This document shows, piece by piece, positions 10,264 through 22,500 of a DNA stretch of 64,000 bases. Within the stretch, counting starts at the first letter, position 1. Each line of letters starts with the position of its first letter. This DNA is from Mytilus californianus (taxonomy: Eukaryota > Mollusca > Bivalvia > Mytilida > Mytilidae). The notes under the pieces are model-generated. The model was not told the origin of the DNA. It saw only the letters and a list, made by a program, of their open reading frames with translations, and made no database searches. Both the position numbers and the translations under genes were made by a program. The stretch covers positions 80,349,143-80,413,142 of the forward strand of contig NW_026262679.1 of the NCBI RefSeq assembly GCF_021869535.1, written 5' to 3'.

Positions 10264-10872
10264 AGGGCTTGAACGACATCCAAAAGTTAAACGGACATAA
10301 AAATAATACATTTTTTCCCATTTTATGCAGAAAAGAGGCCACTGACTTGGTATAATAGGACAATTTTTAAACGCGTCGGATATGTCGAACTTGCAAAGCC
10401 AGGAATTTCTTCCAAATTTCAAAATAACATCAATGGCGTCATCTATTCTTACATAAGACATTGAGCAATCTTGTTTGTCAATAAGATCATTAATGCTTAG
10501 ATGGTTGTCATCATTATGTGGTGAAGATAAGTCCAATATTAAGCGCTTTTTACCAGAATATTTCCCTTCTGCAATACCAATTGGGCTTACCCTATATTTT
10601 TGAAAAGGGGGATCCTTAAAAGGCCCATACAAGAAACCTTTAAAAACTTCTTTCTCTATCAACTCAGAAACCACATCTGGTTGTGTCCTAGCAGATAAAC
10701 TATTCCTACATTCTTTTGTAGGTAAATCTGTTGTAGCTACCATAGTATCAAAACCTTTCTCTAAGCCATTGCATAAATAGTTAACAAATTTTTTGTCAGG
10801 ATGAGATACTAATTCTTTTGCAAGTTTAATAACATTAGTTGGAGTAGTTGCCAGATGTGGAAAATCATGTAG
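10261..10872 (-). pseudogene. Reverse transcriptase N-terminal half (fingers and palm)
   Basis: The frame is open from the codon after the Gag TGA, in the same phase as Gag, with no ATG before 10743. Upstream of that ATG it already reads HPDKKFVNYL, then GLEKGFDT, the usual N-terminus of DIRS-type RT, so translation probably enters from Gag. Further motifs are RLILDLSSPHN, then KFDISDAFKNCPI with the first catalytic Asp at 10386-10384, and TFGCRSSP at the premature TAA. The catalytic pair is encoded beyond the stop. This half alone would be inactive. The class is certain; the expression route is inferred. Confidence 0.88.
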
Positions 10873-10875
10873 TCA
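10873..10875 (-). promoter_or_regulatory. Gag TGA stop in leaky UGA-CUA context (candidate readthrough site)
   Basis: The minus strand reads CAA GGT CAA TGA CTA CAT, with Pol open in the same frame immediately after the stop and lacking a nearby ATG. UGA followed by CUA is an established readthrough-promoting context in animals and viruses. Gag and Pol in the same frame with a single stop between them matches the arrangement of retroelements that make Gag-Pol by suppression. A simple nonsense mutation of a fused Gag-Pol remains possible. Confidence 0.6.
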
Positions 10876-12312
10876 TTGACCTTGCTTATTTGTTGTTATT
10901 TTCTCAAACTTTAGTGGTGAAGAGTTAACTGTATGTGGCTTAGATTGTACTTCAGTCCTACCTTGAGAGGGAAAAACTTTTTGACAAGCTAATAGGGTAT
11001 GACCAGCGACTTTACATCTACTACAGATATGTGAAAAATGACAAAAACTCCTGGTACAACCCCTACTGGTATTAAAATTATTGCACACCTCCCTCCCAGA
11101 ATGATAAACCTTCTTTCTACCTAACTTATCAGTATTGTCTACCTGCCTTGATACTTTATCTGGGTAGTCTTGATACCCCATGGAGGTTTGCATAGGACAG
11201 AAAGCTGTAGTGTGATCAACCAAATTACAAATTTTGCAAACATTTACATTCCCACCAGCAACTATTAATGAAAGAAGATCCCTATCTCTTTTGCTCCAGT
11301 CCACCTTAATCCTTCTCTCCCTTAAAAGAGCTGCTGATTTTGCAGAAAACAATTTGTGGTAATCATAAAATCTATCACCATAAAAATTACTAATATCTAT
11401 AATCTCATCTTCATAAGCATCCAGATCTGCTCTACGATCAGGATAAGCTGATGACATAACCCTTTTAAACTTGCCAAATGCCTTAATGAATTCTTGAATT
11501 GTGAGTTTCCTATTTAGACGGGGATCTGGCTTCCCAAAGATATTTAATTCTAACCCATTAGCTGCAACATAGTGAACTTGGGGACTTTCATAATTTGGGA
11601 TTAGAAGAGATGCCAAATTAACATCCTTACCGTCAATGATTTGCTTCTGAATAGATGGAGATATTATGTCCACATTAGAGTATTCATCAGAACGCACTCC
11701 ACATGAAAAATTTCCAATTTGTGTTCCTGAGATGAAAGATGCATTCTCTGTATTTCCTTGTAAACTGTTGTTATTTCCCCTGTTAGAAGTGTAGGTTTCA
11801 CTCCTATTTCCAATCCCTGCATGGTTATACCACTGTTGAAGGTTGAATTCGCGATCTCTACTCGTGTCATGAGTATTGTCTCTGTAAATTAACTGTTTGA
11901 AGGTCTCTTGAAGCCCTGCAAAACACTGAGCTATGTTTTGTGATTCTGCAGTCTTGTTCCTGTCTGTTCCACCATTCTCATTTTTGCCATTCGATACACT
12001 GCTTCTGTGTTGATGCACTGATTCTGCCAAGTTAATCGGAACAGTGTTCTCTGGTGAGGAATCTGTGTTAATCTCATCACTAACGTTCTCTGTCTGTTGT
12101 GTCTCTATAGGTGTTACTCCTTCAATACTATTCTCTATGTAAAGTTGTTTTAACACTTGTTTTGACATTCCAGTAGGTGTTCTTATTCCCTTTTTGTTAA
12201 GTTCTTCTTTCAGTTTGCTTATAGTCCAGTTAGATGGGTTATTAGAATCCCATTGGGTCTCATACGGAGACCTCCTAGTCTTCATTCGCACACCTTTTCC
12301 TCTGCCAGACAT
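10873..12312 (-). CDS. Gag-like nucleic-acid-binding protein with SAP-like domain and three zinc motifs
   Basis: This 479-residue protein is encoded just upstream of Pol and probably packages the element RNA. The N-terminus is MSGRGKG, identical to the first residues of histone H4, followed by a basic KTRR. Residues 28-62 (WTISKLKEELNKKGI and onward) look like a SAP-type helix-extended-helix DNA-binding fold. A polar, low-complexity region covers about 65-215. Residues 240-355 form a conserved-looking helical region (KLTIQEFIKAFGKF, then VDWSKRDRDLL), as in DIRS-type Gag. Zinc motifs follow: CX2CX4HX4C at Cys359-Cys372, CX8CX4CX3H at Cys410-His428, and a second CX2CX4HX4C at Cys430-Cys443. 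The ATG at 12312 opens the frame and fits the domain layout. The ORF is unbroken and ends at TGA 10875-10873. Confidence 0.88.
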   Translation of the reverse strand: MSGRGKGVRMKTRRSPYETQWDSNNPSNWTISKLKEELNKKGIRTPTGMSKQVLKQLYIENSIEGVTPIETQQTENVSDEINTDSSPENTVPINLAESVHQHRSSVSNGKNENGGTDRNKTAESQNIAQCFAGLQETFKQLIYRDNTHDTSRDREFNLQQWYNHAGIGNRSETYTSNRGNNNSLQGNTENASFISGTQIGNFSCGVRSDEYSNVDIISPSIQKQIIDGKDVNLASLLIPNYESPQVHYVAANGLELNIFGKPDPRLNRKLTIQEFIKAFGKFKRVMSSAYPDRRADLDAYEDEIIDISNFYGDRFYDYHKLFSAKSAALLRERRIKVDWSKRDRDLLSLIVAGGNVNVCKICNLVDHTTAFCPMQTSMGYQDYPDKVSRQVDNTDKLGRKKVYHSGREVCNNFNTSRGCTRSFCHFSHICSRCKVAGHTLLACQKVFPSQGRTEVQSKPHTVNSSPLKFEKITTNKQGQ

Positions 12313-12863
12313 TTTGTTGTCAGTTATTCCAATAATGTTTAAATTCTCCAGTTAAATTAGTCTGAATTATATTAAATTGTTTAAAAACTGTAATATAGCT
12401 TTAGTATAGTAATCCAAACACTGAAAGTTCAAGTTTTTAGCTAAAACACTATTAGAGCCAAGATTAGTCTAATAACTGCTTAATCTGCATTTAAATAAAT
12501 GGATACTCAAGGCAGCATACACAGGTTTTTAATACACAACTTCTTAATGGGATACTCCTATGTGGGAGGAGTTAAAACTGCACCCAGGTTAATGTATAAA
12601 GAACAAAGGACAAAGGAAGCCAAATGCCACAAGTGGTCACTAATTAACAAGACATGTATATTTGTATTGGAACTGATGTAATTAAACCTCCTGCTAAGAA
12701 CATGTGATAAACTTCACATCTAACTGATTGAGATATGATAATAAATCTGTTTCATCTCAACAGTAAAGAAAACACACATCCTGGGAAAATCCTAAAATAA
12801 TGACCACTGAGTGTAATGAAAATCAAACTATGTATAAACATTACTTATATAACATATAAGTAC
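12313..12863 (-). other. Retroelement 5' leader, no gene
   Basis: These 551 bp of AT-rich DNA lie between the right flanking repeat and the Gag ATG. They should contain the promoter and the 5' terminal repeat of the element. I see no clear TATA box at a supported distance and no terminal inverted repeat with the left end beyond a GTAC versus TAC match. A 60-codon plus-strand frame at 12499-12681 has no recognisable features. Confidence 0.65.
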
Positions 12864-12870
12864 CTATTTA
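12864..12870. repeat. Right 7-bp flanking direct repeat (CTATTTA) of the island
   Basis: Island DNA ending ATATAAGTAC is followed by CTATTTA and then directly by GGGTTTATACCCATCG of the satellite. Together with 7008-7014 it brackets a 5,849-bp insertion, and removing the island plus one repeat restores a normal monomer junction. Confidence 0.65.
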
Positions 12871-13829
12871 GGGTTTATACCCATCGAATAACTCTGTCTC
12901 ATTGGTGTATAAACGATGTATAGGGTTTATACCCATCGAAAAACTTTGTCTCATTTATGTATGAACGATAAATATGGTTTATACCCATCGAATAACTCTG
13001 TCTCATTGTTGTTTGAACGTTATATAGGGTTTCTACCCATCGAATAACTCTGTCTCATTGGTGTATAAACGATGTATAGGGTTTATACCAATCGAAAAAC
13101 TTTGTCTCATTTATGTACGAACGATAAATATGGTTTATACCCATCGAATAACTCTGTCTCGTTGTTGTTTGAAAGTTATATAGGGTTTATACCCATCGAA
13201 TAACTCTGTTTCATTGTTGTTTGAACGTTATATAGGGTTTATACCCATCGAATAACACTGTCTCATTGGTGTATAAACGATGTATACGGTTTAAACCTAT
13301 CTAAAAACTTTGTCTCTTTGGTGTATGAACGTCACATAGGGTTTATACCCTTCGAATAACTCTGTCTCATTGGTGTATGAACGTCATATAGGGTTAATAC
13401 CCATCGAATAACTCTGTCTCATTGGTGTATGAACGTTATATAGGATTTATACCCATCGAATAAATCTGTCTCATTGGTGTATGAACATTGTTTAGGGTTT
13501 ATACCCATCGAATAACTCTGTCTTATTGGTGTATGAACGTTATATAGAGTTTATTCCCATCGAATAAATCTGTCTCATTGGTGTATAAACTTCATATAGG
13601 GTTTATACCCATCGAAAAACTTTGTCTCATTTATGTTTGAACGATAAATATGGTTTATACTAATCGAATAACTCTGTCTCATTGTTGTTTGAACGTTTTA
13701 TAGGGTTTATACCCATCGAATAACTCTGTCTCATTGGTGTATGAACATTGTTTAGGGTTTATACCCATCGAATAACTCTGTCTTATTGGTGTATAAACGT
13801 TATATAGGGTTTATACCCATCGAATAACT

Positions 13830-16800
13830 CTGTCTCATTGGTGTATAAACTTCATATAGGGTTTATACCTATCGATAAAATTTGTCTCATTTATTTATGA
13901 ACGATAAATATGATTTATACCCATCGAATAACACTGTCTCATTGGTGTATAAACTTCATATAGGGTTTATACCCATCGAGAAACATTGTCTCATTTATGT
14001 TTGAACGATAAATATGGTTTATACTAATCGAATAACTCTGTGTCATTGTTTTCTGAACGTTATATAGGGTTTATACCCATCGAATAACTCTGTCTCATTG
14101 GTGTATCAACATTGTTTAGGGTTTATACCCATCGAATAACTCTGTCCTACTGGTGTATGAACGTTATATAGGGTTTATACCCATCGAATAACTCTGTCTC
14201 ATTGTTGTTTGAACGTTATATAGGGTTGTTACCCATAGAATAAATCTGTCTTATTGGTGTATGAACGTTGAATAGGGTTTCTACCCACTGAATAACTCTG
14301 TCTCATTGGTGTATAAACTTCATATAGGGTTTATACCCATCGAAAAACTCTGTCTCATTTATGTATGAACGATAAATATGGTTTATACCAATCGAATAAC
14401 TCTGTCTCATTGTTGTTAGAACGTTATATAGGGTTTATACCCATCGAATAACTCTGTCTCATTGTTGTTTGAACGTTATATAGGGTTTATACCCATCGAA
14501 TAGCTCTGTCTCATTGGTGAATAAAAGATGTATAGGGTTAATACCCATCGAAAAACTTTGTCTCATTTATGTATGAACGATAAATATGGTTTATACCCAT
14601 CGAAAAACTCTGTCTCATTGTTGTTTGAACGTTATATAGGGTTTATACCCATCGAATAACTCTGTTTCATTGGTGTATAAACTTCATATAGGGTTTATAC
14701 CTATCGATAAAATTTGTCTCATTTATTTATGAACGATAAATATGGTTTATACCCATCGAATAACACAGTCTCATTGGTATATAAACTTCATATAGGATTT
14801 ATACCCATCGAAAAACTTTGTCTCATTTATGTATGAACCATAAATTTGGTTTATACCCATCGGACAACTCTGTCTCCTTGTTGTTTGAACGTTATATAGG
14901 GTTTATACCCATCGAATAACTCTGTTTCATTGTTGTTTGAACGTTATTTAGGGTTTATACCCATCGAATAACTCTGTCTCATTGGTGTATAAAAGATGGA
15001 TAGGGTTTATACCTATCTAAAAACTTTGTCTCTTTGGTGTATGAGCGTCACATAGGGTTTATACCCATCGAATAACTCTGTCTCATTGGTGTATGAATGT
15101 AATATAGGGTTAATACCCATCGAATAACTCTGTCTCATTGGTGTATGAACGTTATATAGGATTTATACCCATCTAATAAATCTGTCTCATTGGTGTATGA
15201 ACATTGTTTAGGGTTTATACCCATCGAATAACTCTGTCTTATTGGTGTATGAACGTTATATAGAGTTTATGTCCATCGAATAAATCTATCTCATTGGTGT
15301 ATAAACTTCATATAGGGTTTATACCCATCGAAAAACTTTGTCTCATTTATGTTTGAACGATAAATATGGTTTATACTAATCGAATAACTCTGTCTCATTG
15401 TTGTTTGAACGTTATATAGGGTTTATACCCTTCGAATAACTCTGTCTCATTGGTGTATGAACATTGTTCAGGGTTTATACCCATCGAATAACTCTGTCTT
15501 ATTGGTGTATAAACGTTATATAGGGTTTATACCCATCGAATAACTCTGTCTCATTGGTGTATAAACTTCATATAGGGTTTATACCTATCGAAAAACTTTG
15601 TCTCATTTATGTTTGAACGATAAATATGGTTTATACTAATCGAATAACTCTGTCTCATTGTTGTTTGAATGTTATAAAGGGTTTATACCCATCGAATAAC
15701 TCTGTCTCATTGGTGTATGAACATTGTTTAGGGTTTATACCCAACGAATAACTCTGTCTTATTGGTGTATGAACGTTATATAGGGTTTATACCCATCGAA
15801 TAACTCTGTCTCATTGGTGTATGAACGTCATATAGGGTTTATATCCACCGAATAACTCTGTCTCATTGTTGTTTGAACGTTATATAGGGATTATAACCAT
15901 CGAATAACTCTGTCTCATTGGTGTATGAACATTGTTTAGGGTTTATACCCATCGAATAACTCTGTCTTATTGGTGTATAAACTTCATATAGGGTTTATAC
16001 CCATCGAAAAACTTTTTCTCATTTATGTATGAACGATAAATATGGTTTATACCGATCGAATAACTCTGTCTCGTTGTTGTTTGAACGTTATATAGGGTTT
16101 ATACCCATCGATTAACTCTGTCTCATTGGTGTATGAACATTGTTTAGGGTTTATACCCATCGAATAACTCTGTCTTATTGGTGTATGAACGTTATATAGG
16201 GTTTATACCCATCGAATAACTCTGTCTCATTGGTGTATGAACATTGTTTAGGGTTTATACCCATCGAATAACTCTGTCTTATTGGTGTATGAACGTTATA
16301 TAGGGTTTATACCCATCGAATAACTCATTCTTATTGGTGTATGAACGTTATATAGGATTTATACCCATCGAAAACTTTGTCTCAATTATGTATGAACGAT
16401 AAATATGGTTTATACCCATCGAATAACTCTGTCTCGTTGTTGTTTGAAAGTTATTTAGGGTTTATACCCATCGAATAACTCTGTCTCATTGGTGTATAAA
16501 CGATGTATAGGGTTTATACCCATCGAAAAACTTTGTCTCATTTATGTATGAACGATAAATATGGTTTATACCCATCGAATAACTCTGTCTCATTGTTGTT
16601 TGAACGTTATATAGGGTTTATACCCATCGAATAACTCTGTCTCATTGGTGTATAAACTTCATATAGGGTTTATACCTATCGATAAAATTTGTCTCATTTA
16701 TTTATGAACGATAAATATGATTTATACCCATCGAATAACACTGTCTCATTGGTGTATAAACTTCATATAGGGTTTATACCCATCGAGAAACATTGTCTCA

Positions 16801-19450
16801 TTTATGTTTGAACGATAAATATGGTTTATACTAATCGAATAACTCTGTGTCATTGTTTTCTGAACGTTATATAGGGTTTATACCCATCGAATAACTCTGT
16901 CTCATTGGTGTATCAACATTGTTTAGGGTTTATACCCATCGAATAACTCTGTCCTACTGGTGTATGAACGTTATATAGGGTTTATACCCATCGAATAACT
17001 CTGTCTCATTGTTGTTTGAACGTTATATAGGGTTGTTACCCATAGAATAAATCTGTCTTATTGGTGTATGAACGTTGAATAGGGTTTCTACCCACTGAAT
17101 AACTCTGTCTCATTGGTGTATAAACTTCATATAGGGTTTATACCCATCGAAAAACTCTGTCTCATTTATGTATGAACGATAAATATGGTTTATACCAATC
17201 GAATAACTCTGTCTCATTGTTGTTAGAACGTTATATAGGGTTTATACCCATCGAATAACTCTGTCTCATTGTTGTTTGAACGTTATATAGGGTTTATACC
17301 CATCGAATAGCTCTGTCTCATTGGTGAATAAAAGATGTATAGGGTTAATACCCATCGAAAAACTTTGTCTCATTTATGTATGAACGATAAATATGGTTTA
17401 TACCCATCGAAAAACTCTGTCTCATTGTTGTTTGAACGTTATATAGGGTTTATACCCATCGAATAACTCTGTTTCATTGGTGTATAAACTTCATATAGGG
17501 TTTATACCTATCGATAAAATTTGTCTCATTTATTTATGAACGATAAATATGGTTTATACCCATCGAATAACACAGTCTCATTGGTATATAAACTTCATAT
17601 AGGATTTATACCCATCGAAAAACTTTGTCTCATTTATGTATGAACCATAAATTTGGTTTATACCCATCGGACAACTCTGTCTCCTTGTTGTTTGAACGTT
17701 ATATAGGGTTTATACCCATCGAATAACTCTGTTTCATTGTTGTTTGAACGTTATTTAGGGTTTATACCCATCGAATAACTCTGTCTCATTGGTGTATAAA
17801 AGATGGATAGGGTTTATACCTATCTAAAAACTTTGTCTCTTTGGTGTATGAGCGTCACATAGGGTTTATACCCATCGAATAACTCTGTCTCATTGGTGTA
17901 TGAATGTAATATAGGGTTAATACCCATCGAATAACTCTGTCTCATTGGTGTATGAACGTTATATAGGATTTATACCCATCTAATAAATCTGTCTCATTGG
18001 TGTATGAACATTGTTTAGGGTTTATACCCATCGAATAACTCTGTCTTATTGGTGTATGAACGTTATATAGAGTTTATGTCCATCGAATAAATCTATCTCA
18101 TTGGTGTATAAACTTCATATAGGGTTTATACCCATCGAAAAACTTTGTCTCATTTATGTTTGAACGATAAATATGGTTTATACTAATCGAATAACTCTGT
18201 CTCATTGTTGTTTGAACGTTATATAGGGTTTATACCCTTCGAATAACTCTGTCTCATTGGTGTATGAACATTGTTCAGGGTTTATACCCATCGAATAACT
18301 CTGTCTTATTGGTGTTTAAACGTTATATAGGGTTTATACCCATCGAATAACTCTGTCTCATTGGTGTATAAACTTCATATAGGGTTTATACCTATCGAAA
18401 AACTTTGTCTCATTTATGTTTGAACGATAAATATGGTTTATACTAATCGAATAACTCTGTCTCATTGTTGTTTGAATGTTATAAAGGGTTTATACCCATC
18501 GAATAACTCTGTCTCATTGGTGTATGAACATTGTTTAGGGTTTATACCCAACGAATAACTCTGTCTTATTGGTGTATGAACGTTATATAGGGTTTATACC
18601 CATCGAATAACTCTGTCTCATTGGTGTATGAACGTCATATAGGGTTTATATCCACCGAATAACTCTGTCTCATTGTTGTTTGAACGTTATATAGGGATTA
18701 TAACCATCGAATAACTCTGTCTCATTGGTGTATGAACATTGTTTAGGGTTTATACCCATCGAATAACTCTGTCTTATTGGTGTATAAACTTCATATAGGG
18801 TTTATACCCATCGAAAAACTTTTTCTCATTTATGTATGAACGATAAATATGGTTTATACCGATCGAATAACTCTGTCTCGTTGTTGTTTGAACGTTATAT
18901 AGGGTTTATACCCATCGATTAACTCTGTCTCATTGGTGTATGAACATTGTTTAGGGTTTATACCCATCGAATAACTCTGTCTTATTGGTGTATGAACGTT
19001 ATATAGGGTTTATACCCAACGAATAACTCTGTCTCATTGGTGTATGAACATTGTTTAGGGTTTATACCCATCGAATAACTCTGTCTTATTGGTGTATGAA
19101 CGTTATATAGGGTTTATACCCATCGAATAACTCATTCTTATTGGTGTATGAACGTTATATAGGATTTATACCCATCGAAAACTTTGTCTCAATTATGTAT
19201 GAACGATAAATATGGTTTATACCCATCGAATAACTCTGTCTCGTTGTTGTTTGAAAGTTATTTAGGGTTTATACCCATCGAATAACTCTGTCTCATTGGT
19301 GTATAAACGATGTATAGGGTTTATACCCATCGAAAAACTTTGTCTCATTTATGTATGAACGATAAATATGGTTTATACCCATCGAATAACTCTGTCTCAT
19401 TGTTGTTTGAACGTTATATAGGGTTTATACCCATCGAATAACTCTGTCTC
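13830..19450. repeat. 2,807-bp tandem duplication of satellite
   Basis: Two adjacent copies, about 13.83-16.63 kb and 16.64-19.45 kb, match base for base over long stretches. Private markers keep the offset constant: GATAAAA at 13874 and 16681, GGTTGTTACCCATAG at 14224 and 17031, and CTCATTCTTA at 16324 and 19131. I noticed only isolated mismatches, for example GTGTATAAACG versus GTGTTTAAACG near 15488 and 18295. The period is 54 monomers minus one base. The edges are approximate. Confidence 0.9.
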
Positions 19451-20000
19451 ATTGGTGTATAAACGATGTATAGGGTTTATACCAATCGAAAAACTTTGTC
19501 TCATTTATGTACGAACGATAAATATGGTTTATACCCATCGAATAACTCTGTCTCATTGGTGTATGAACATTGTTTAGGGTTTATACCCATCGAATAACTC
19601 TGTCTTATTGGTGTATGAACGTTATATAGGGTTTATACCCATCGAATAACTCATTCTTATTGGTGTATGAACGTTATATAGGATTTATACCCATCGAAAA
19701 CTTTGTCTCAATTATGTATGAACGATAAATATGGTTTATACCCATCGAATAACTCTGTCTCGTTGTTGTTTGAAAGTTATTTAGGGTTTATACCCATCGA
19801 ATAACTCTGTCTCATTGGTGTATAAACGATGTATAGGGTTTATACCCATCGAAAAACTTTGTCTCATTTATGTATGAACGATAAATATATTTTATACCCA
19901 TCGAATAACTCTGTCTCATTGTTGTTTGAACGTTATATATGGTTTATACCCATCGAATAACACTGTCTCATTGGTGTATAAACGATGTATAGGGTTTAAA
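19020..20000. repeat. 519-bp tandem duplication (third partial copy)
   Basis: The CTCATTCTTA marker recurs at 19131 and 19650, with the GAAAGTTATTTAGGG monomer following in both. The offset is 519 bp, ten monomers minus one base. It extends the 2,807-bp duplication with a partial third copy of its end. Confidence 0.8.
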
Positions 20001-20259
20001 CCTATCTAAAAACTTTGTCTCTTTGGTGTATGAACGTCACATAGGGTTTATACCCTTCGAATAACTCTGTCTCATTGGTGTATGAACGTCATATAGGGTT
20101 AATACCCATCGAATAACTCTGTCTCATTGGTGTATGAACGTTATATAGGATTTATACCCATCGAATAAATCTGTCTCATTGGTGTATGAACATTGTGTAG
20201 GGTTTATACCCATCGAATAACTCTGTCTTATTGGTGTATGAACGTTATATAGAGTTTAT

Positions 20260-22500
20260 ACCCATCGAATAACACTGTTTCATTGGTGTATAATCTTCAT
20301 ATAGGGTTTATACCCATCGAAAAACTTTTTCTCATTTATGTATGAACGATAAATATGGTTTATACCCATCGAATAACTCTGTCTCATTGTTGTTTGAACG
20401 TTATATAGGGTTTATACCCATCGAATAACTCTGTCTCATTGGTGTATGAACATTGTTTAGGGTTTATACCCATCGAATAACTCTGTCTTATTGGTGTATG
20501 AACGTTAAATAGGGTTTATACCCATCGAATAACTCTGTCTCATTGGTGTATAAACTTCATATAGGGTTTATACCCATCGAAAAACTTTGTCTCATTTATT
20601 ATTGAACGATAAATATGGTTTATACCCATCGAATAACGCTGTCTCATTGTTGTTTGAACGTTATATAGGGTTTATTCCCATCGAATTACTCTGTCACATT
20701 GGTGTATGAACGTTATATATAGGATTTATACCCATCGAATAACTCTGTCTCATTGGTGTATAAACTTCATATAGGGTTTATACCCATCGAAACACTTTTT
20801 CTCATTTATGTATGAACGATAAATATGGTTTATACCCATCGAATAACTCTGTCTCATTGTTGTTTAAACGTTATATAGGGTTTATTCCCATCGAATTACT
20901 CTGTCTCATTGGTGTATGAACGTTATATAGGATTTATACCCATCGAATAACTCTGTCTCATTCGTGTATAAACTTCATATAGGGTTTATACCCATCGAAA
21001 AACTTTGTCTCATTTATGTATGAACGAAAAATATGGTTTATACTCATCGAAAAACTCTGTCTCATTGTTGTTGGAACGTTATATAGGGTTTATACCCATC
21101 GAATAACTCTGTCTCGTTGTTGTTTGAACGTTATATAGGGTTTATATCCATCGAATAACTCTGTTTCATTGGTGTATAAACATTGTTTAGGATTTATACC
21201 CATCGAATAACTCTATCTTATTGGTGTATAAACGTTATATAGGGTTTATACCCATCGAATAACTTTGTCTCATTGGTGTATGAACGTTATATAGGATTTA
21301 TACCCATCGAAAAACTTTGTCTCATTTATGTATGAACGATAAATATGGTTTATACCCATCGAATAACTCTGTCCCATTGTTATTTGAACGTTATATAGAG
21401 CTGATACCCATCGAATAACTCTGTCTCATTGGTATATAAACTTCATATAGGGTTTATACCCATCGAAAAACTTTGTCTCATTTATTTATGAACGATAAAT
21501 ATGGTTTATACCCATCGAATAACACTGTCTCATTGGTGTATAATCTTCATATAGGGTTTATACCCATCGAAAAACTTTTTCTCATTTATGTATGAACGAT
21601 AAATATGGTTTATACCCATCGAATAACTCTGTCTCATTGTTGTTTGAACGTTATATAGGGTTTATACCCATCGAATAACTCTGTCTCATTGGTGTATGAA
21701 CATTGTTTAGGGTTTATACCCATCGAATAACTCTGTCTTATTGGTGTATGAACGTTAAATAGGGTTTATACCCATCGAATAACTCTGTCTCATTGGTGTA
21801 TAAACTTCATATAGGGTTTATACCCATCGAAAAACTTTGTCTCATTTATTATTGAACGATAAATATGGTTTATACCCATCGAATAACGCTGTCTCATTGT
21901 TGTTTGAACGTTATATAGGGTTTATTCCCATCGAATTACTCTGTCACATTGGTGTATGAACGTTATATATAGGATTTATACCCATCGAATAACTCTGTCT
22001 CATTGGTGTATAAACTTCATATAGGGTTTATACCCATCGAAACACTTTTTCTCATTTATGTATGAACGATAAATATGGTTTATACCCATCGAATAACTCT
22101 GTCTCATTGTTGTTTAAACGTTATATAGGGTTTATTCCCATCGAATTACTCTGTCTCATTGGTGTATGAACGTTATATAGGATTTATACCCATCGAATAA
22201 CTCTGTCTCATTCGTGTATAAACTTCATATAGGGTTTATACCCATCGAAACACTTTTTCTCATTTATGTATGAACGATAAATATGGTTTATACCCATCGA
22301 AAAACTCTGTCTCATTGTTGTTTAAACGTTATATAGGGTTTATACCCATCGAATAACTTTGTCTCATTGGTGTATGAACGTTATATAGGATTTATACTCA
22401 TCGAAAAACTTTGTCTCATTTATGTATGAACGATAAATATGGTTTATACCCATCGAATAACTCTGTCCCATTGTTATTTGAACGTTATATAGAGCTGATA
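20260..22500. repeat. 1,250-bp tandem duplication with a three-monomer loss
   Basis: TAATCTTCAT occurs at 20291 and 21541, an offset of 1,250 bp, and the match continues through the rare TTATTATTGAACG and TATATATAGG variants. Further right, the GAGCTGATACC variant lies at 21398 and 22492, an offset of only 1,094 bp. The second copy is therefore shorter by 156 bp, exactly three monomers. Confidence 0.82.

Larger units (their letters stand above)
7015..12863 (-). mobile_element. DIRS-order tyrosine-recombinase retrotransposon island (Ngaro-like)
   Basis: On the minus strand the island encodes, in order, Gag-like, reverse transcriptase, RNase H and tyrosine recombinase. This is the defining set of DIRS-order retrotransposons, which integrate with a recombinase instead of a DDE integrase. 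I see no Dam-like methyltransferase between RNase H and the recombinase, as in Ngaro-type elements. The ends are placed at the 7-bp repeats, but I could not find by eye the split direct or inverted terminal repeats expected of the group. Part of the left 1.25 kb may therefore be another insertion. Pol is broken twice in this copy, while Gag and recombinase are open. It is clearly non-satellite in base composition and codon structure. Subfamily is uncertain; the class is secure. Confidence 0.92.

Noticed and set aside
11664-11870. 68-codon frame overlapping Gag in another phase
   Set aside because: It is a shadow of the intact Gag frame.
12499-12681. 60-codon plus-strand frame in the element leader
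   Set aside because: It is short, antisense to the element, and has no recognisable features.
7524-12788. Shared TCCTGGGAAA at 7524 and 12779 as a possible terminal repeat of the retroelement
   Set aside because: A ten-base match between two AT-rich flanks is expected by chance and does not extend.
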